DNA from: Thermoplasmata archaeon
Lineage (GTDB): Archaea; Thermoplasmatota; Thermoplasmata; Lutacidiplasmatales; UBA184
NCBI GenBank assembly: GCA_022749845.1
Contig: JAKIWX010000005.1
Coordinates: 1 to 41,886 of the forward strand
Direction of reading: 5' to 3'
DNA length: 41,886 bases
Shown: positions 40,702 through 41,886 of the stretch, in pieces
Layout: each line of letters starts with the position of its first letter
Position numbering within the stretch: position 1 is the stretch's first letter
Notes under the pieces: model-generated
Database searches by the model: none
Told to the model about the DNA's origin: nothing
Seen by the model: only the letters and a program-made list of their open reading frames with translations
Translations under genes and position numbers: made by a program

Positions 40702-41886
40702 GCACCGCGCAGCCGGAGAGAGTCCCCGCTCGGAGGGCAGGACCATCCCAACCGAGTCCGCAAGTTGCCCGGTCGCGGTGAGCTGGGACCACCGATTCCT
40801 CCAGTACGAATTCGGACTGGGGCACCCGTTCACCGAGCGAAGCCGCCGCCTCGCGGTCTCGCTCCTCCTCGCGGCAGGCTTCTTCGGTCCCGAGGGCGAC
40901 GGGCGGACGCTCAGGGCGGAATGCCCCGTCGCCACGCGAGAGGAGCTCCTGCGATTCCACACACCTGAGTACGTGGACGAGCTCGCCGAGGTCTCCGCGT
41001 CCGGAGAACGACGGTTCCTCGACGCGGGAGACACTCCGTCCTTCCCCGGCTGCTTCGAGGCGGCGGCACGGATCGTGGGGGGGACGATCGAGGCAGGGCG
41101 AGCCGTCCTCGCGATCCCCGCGCTCCACGCCCTTCAGCCGTCGGGCGGCCTCCACCACGCCGCGAGCGGCCGGGCGAGCGGTTTCTGCATCCTGAACGAC
41201 GTGGCCTGCGCCATCGCCGACGCCCTCGCCTCCGAGACCGAGCGGGTCGCGTACGTCGACCTCGACGTCCACCACGGAGACGGTGTGATGTACGGATTCT
41301 ACGACGACGGTCGGCTGCTCGACCTCGACGTCCACCAGGACGGGCGAACGCTGTGGCCGGGGACCGGCGACATAGGTGAGACCGGGAAAGGGGACGGAAT
41401 GGGCCTCAAGGTCAACGTCCCGCTGTCCCCCGGCTCCGGCGACAAGGCGCTCCTACGGACCATCGAGACCGTGTTCGTTCCGCGGCTCCGGGCGTTTCGT
41501 CCCCGGCTCATCGTGCTCCAAACCGGGGTGGATGGCTGTCTCGGGGACCCGCTCGCCGCGCTCGAGTACTCCGTGGGAGGCTACCGCGTCGCCGTCGGTC
41601 TCCTCCATCGAGTTGCGCACGAGCTCGGCGCCAGCCTGCTCGAGACCGGTGGAGGCGGCTACGTGGCAGCGAACGTCAGTCGGGCGCTAGCCGGGGCTGC
41701 AGCAGAGCTAGCCGGAGGAAGCTGGCCGAGCTCCACCCAGGGCTCCGTACCTTCCGCGTGGCAGACCGAGTTCAGCGCGATCACGGGGGAGCGCCCGCCC
41801 CCAGGTTGGCTCGATGGCCCTCTGCCCGAGATCCCAACCGAGGCCGACCCGCGTACGGAGAGGCTCCTTGCGCGGCTCAAGCCAGG
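40694..41886 (+). CDS. Histone deacetylase / acetoin-utilisation AcuC family protein (3' end outside window)
   Basis: This frame is open to the window edge, so it is missing from the ORF track. The arginase-like HDAC fold is clear: 'WDHRFLQYEFGLGHPFTERSRRL' at the N-terminus, and the His-His pair in 'GGLHHAASGRASGFCILND'. Zinc ligands lie in 'VDLDVHHGDGV', 'LDVHQDGRTLWPGTG' follows, and the last Asp is in 'QTGVDGCLGDPLA', with 'ETGGGGYVAANVSRA' after it. It removes acetyl groups from lysines or small amines. The start is GTG 40694, overlapping the epimerase stop, or GTG 40778 ('VSWDHRF'), which is closer to the conserved N-terminus. It is probably cotranscribed with the epimerase. Confidence 0.9.
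   Translation, partial: MPEHRAAGESPRSEGRTIPTESASCPVAVSWDHRFLQYEFGLGHPFTERSRRLAVSLLLAAGFFGPEGDGRTLRAECPVATREELLRFHTPEYVDELAEVSASGERRFLDAGDTPSFPGCFEAAARIVGGTIEAGRAVLAIPALHALQPSGGLHHAASGRASGFCILNDVACAIADALASETERVAYVDLDVHHGDGVMYGFYDDGRLLDLDVHQDGRTLWPGTGDIGETGKGDGMGLKVNVPLSPGSGDKALLRTIETVFVPRLRAFRPRLIVLQTGVDGCLGDPLAALEYSVGGYRVAVGLLHRVAHELGASLLETGGGGYVAANVSRALAGAAAELAGGSWPSSTQGSVPSAWQTEFSAITGERPPPGWLDGPLPEIPTEADPRTERLLARLKP

Noticed and set aside
1-41886. CRISPR array, insertion sequence, integrase, defence or toxin-antitoxin system
   Set aside because: I saw no regularly spaced direct repeats, transposase motifs, terminal inverted repeats or recognisable defence proteins. The window reads as core and surface genes.

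Overview
The window is a gene-dense, GC-rich stretch of archaeal chromosome. It carries enzymes of archaeal ether-lipid synthesis (GGGP synthase, a UbiA-type DGGGP synthase and a CDP-archaeol synthase). It also has an archaeal tRNA-splicing endonuclease, the archaeal aspartate-semialdehyde entry into chorismate synthesis, a GHMP-type shikimate kinase, DUF2070, thermopsin, and short TATA elements about 25-35 bases in front of start codons, as in largely leaderless transcription. Thermopsin, DUF998 and DUF973 membrane proteins, tricorn-factor-like peptidases and the surface-protein repeat style point to an uncultivated GC-rich Thermoplasmatota lineage, possibly acid-exposed. That placement is inference. 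GTG starts are very common, and two genes appear to start at CTG.

Layout. 258-2865 (minus): a pair of overlapping M16 peptidase genes, one with HxxEH and one without. 2898-10168 (plus): a tightly packed run of DGGGP synthase, GGGP synthase, DUF2070 membrane protein, M20 peptidase, CDP-archaeol synthase, pyrE and endA. 10038-19646 (minus): a putative nine-gene aromatic operon. It begins with a haem-oxygenase-fold (CADD/PqqC-like) protein and continues with ADH synthase, DHQ synthase II, a fused AroD-AroE, archaeal shikimate kinase, AroA, AroC, Asd and aspartokinase. Every step from aspartate to chorismate is present except formation of the sugar donor 6-deoxy-5-ketofructose-1-phosphate.

19734-24629 (plus): a class III CoA-transferase, an acyl-CoA dehydrogenase with a rearranged active site, and an M1 aminopeptidase. 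24740-27991 (plus): a very large secreted thermopsin-like protein with beta-helix, repeats and a C-terminal membrane anchor. 28130-32947: a prolyl-iminopeptidase-like hydrolase, a DUF973-like membrane protein, a CBS-pair protein, a Nudix hydrolase, a DUF998 membrane protein, a tiny zinc-ribbon protein and a methyltransferase. 33019-35742 (plus): a striking three-part protein with six membrane helices, a roughly 360-residue heptad coiled coil and a KaiC/RecA-like domain with eroded nucleotide-binding motifs. 35798-38539 (minus): a secreted, anchored PNGase A-like protein. 38607-41886: GDP-mannose 4,6-dehydratase, a second sugar-nucleotide epimerase starting at CTG, and a histone-deacetylase-family protein running off the window.

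The genes form three functional groups: membrane lipid core synthesis, a self-contained aromatic pathway with its own aspartate-semialdehyde supply, and surface proteolysis or deglycosylation beside nucleotide-sugar synthesis. I saw no rRNA, tRNA, CRISPR array, insertion sequence or integrase. The most unusual items are the membrane/coiled-coil/KaiC-like protein, the CADD-like gene at the head of the aromatic operon with a 10-bp inverted repeat behind it, the CTG starts, and the pairs of divergent promoters whose TATA elements interlock with each other's start codons.
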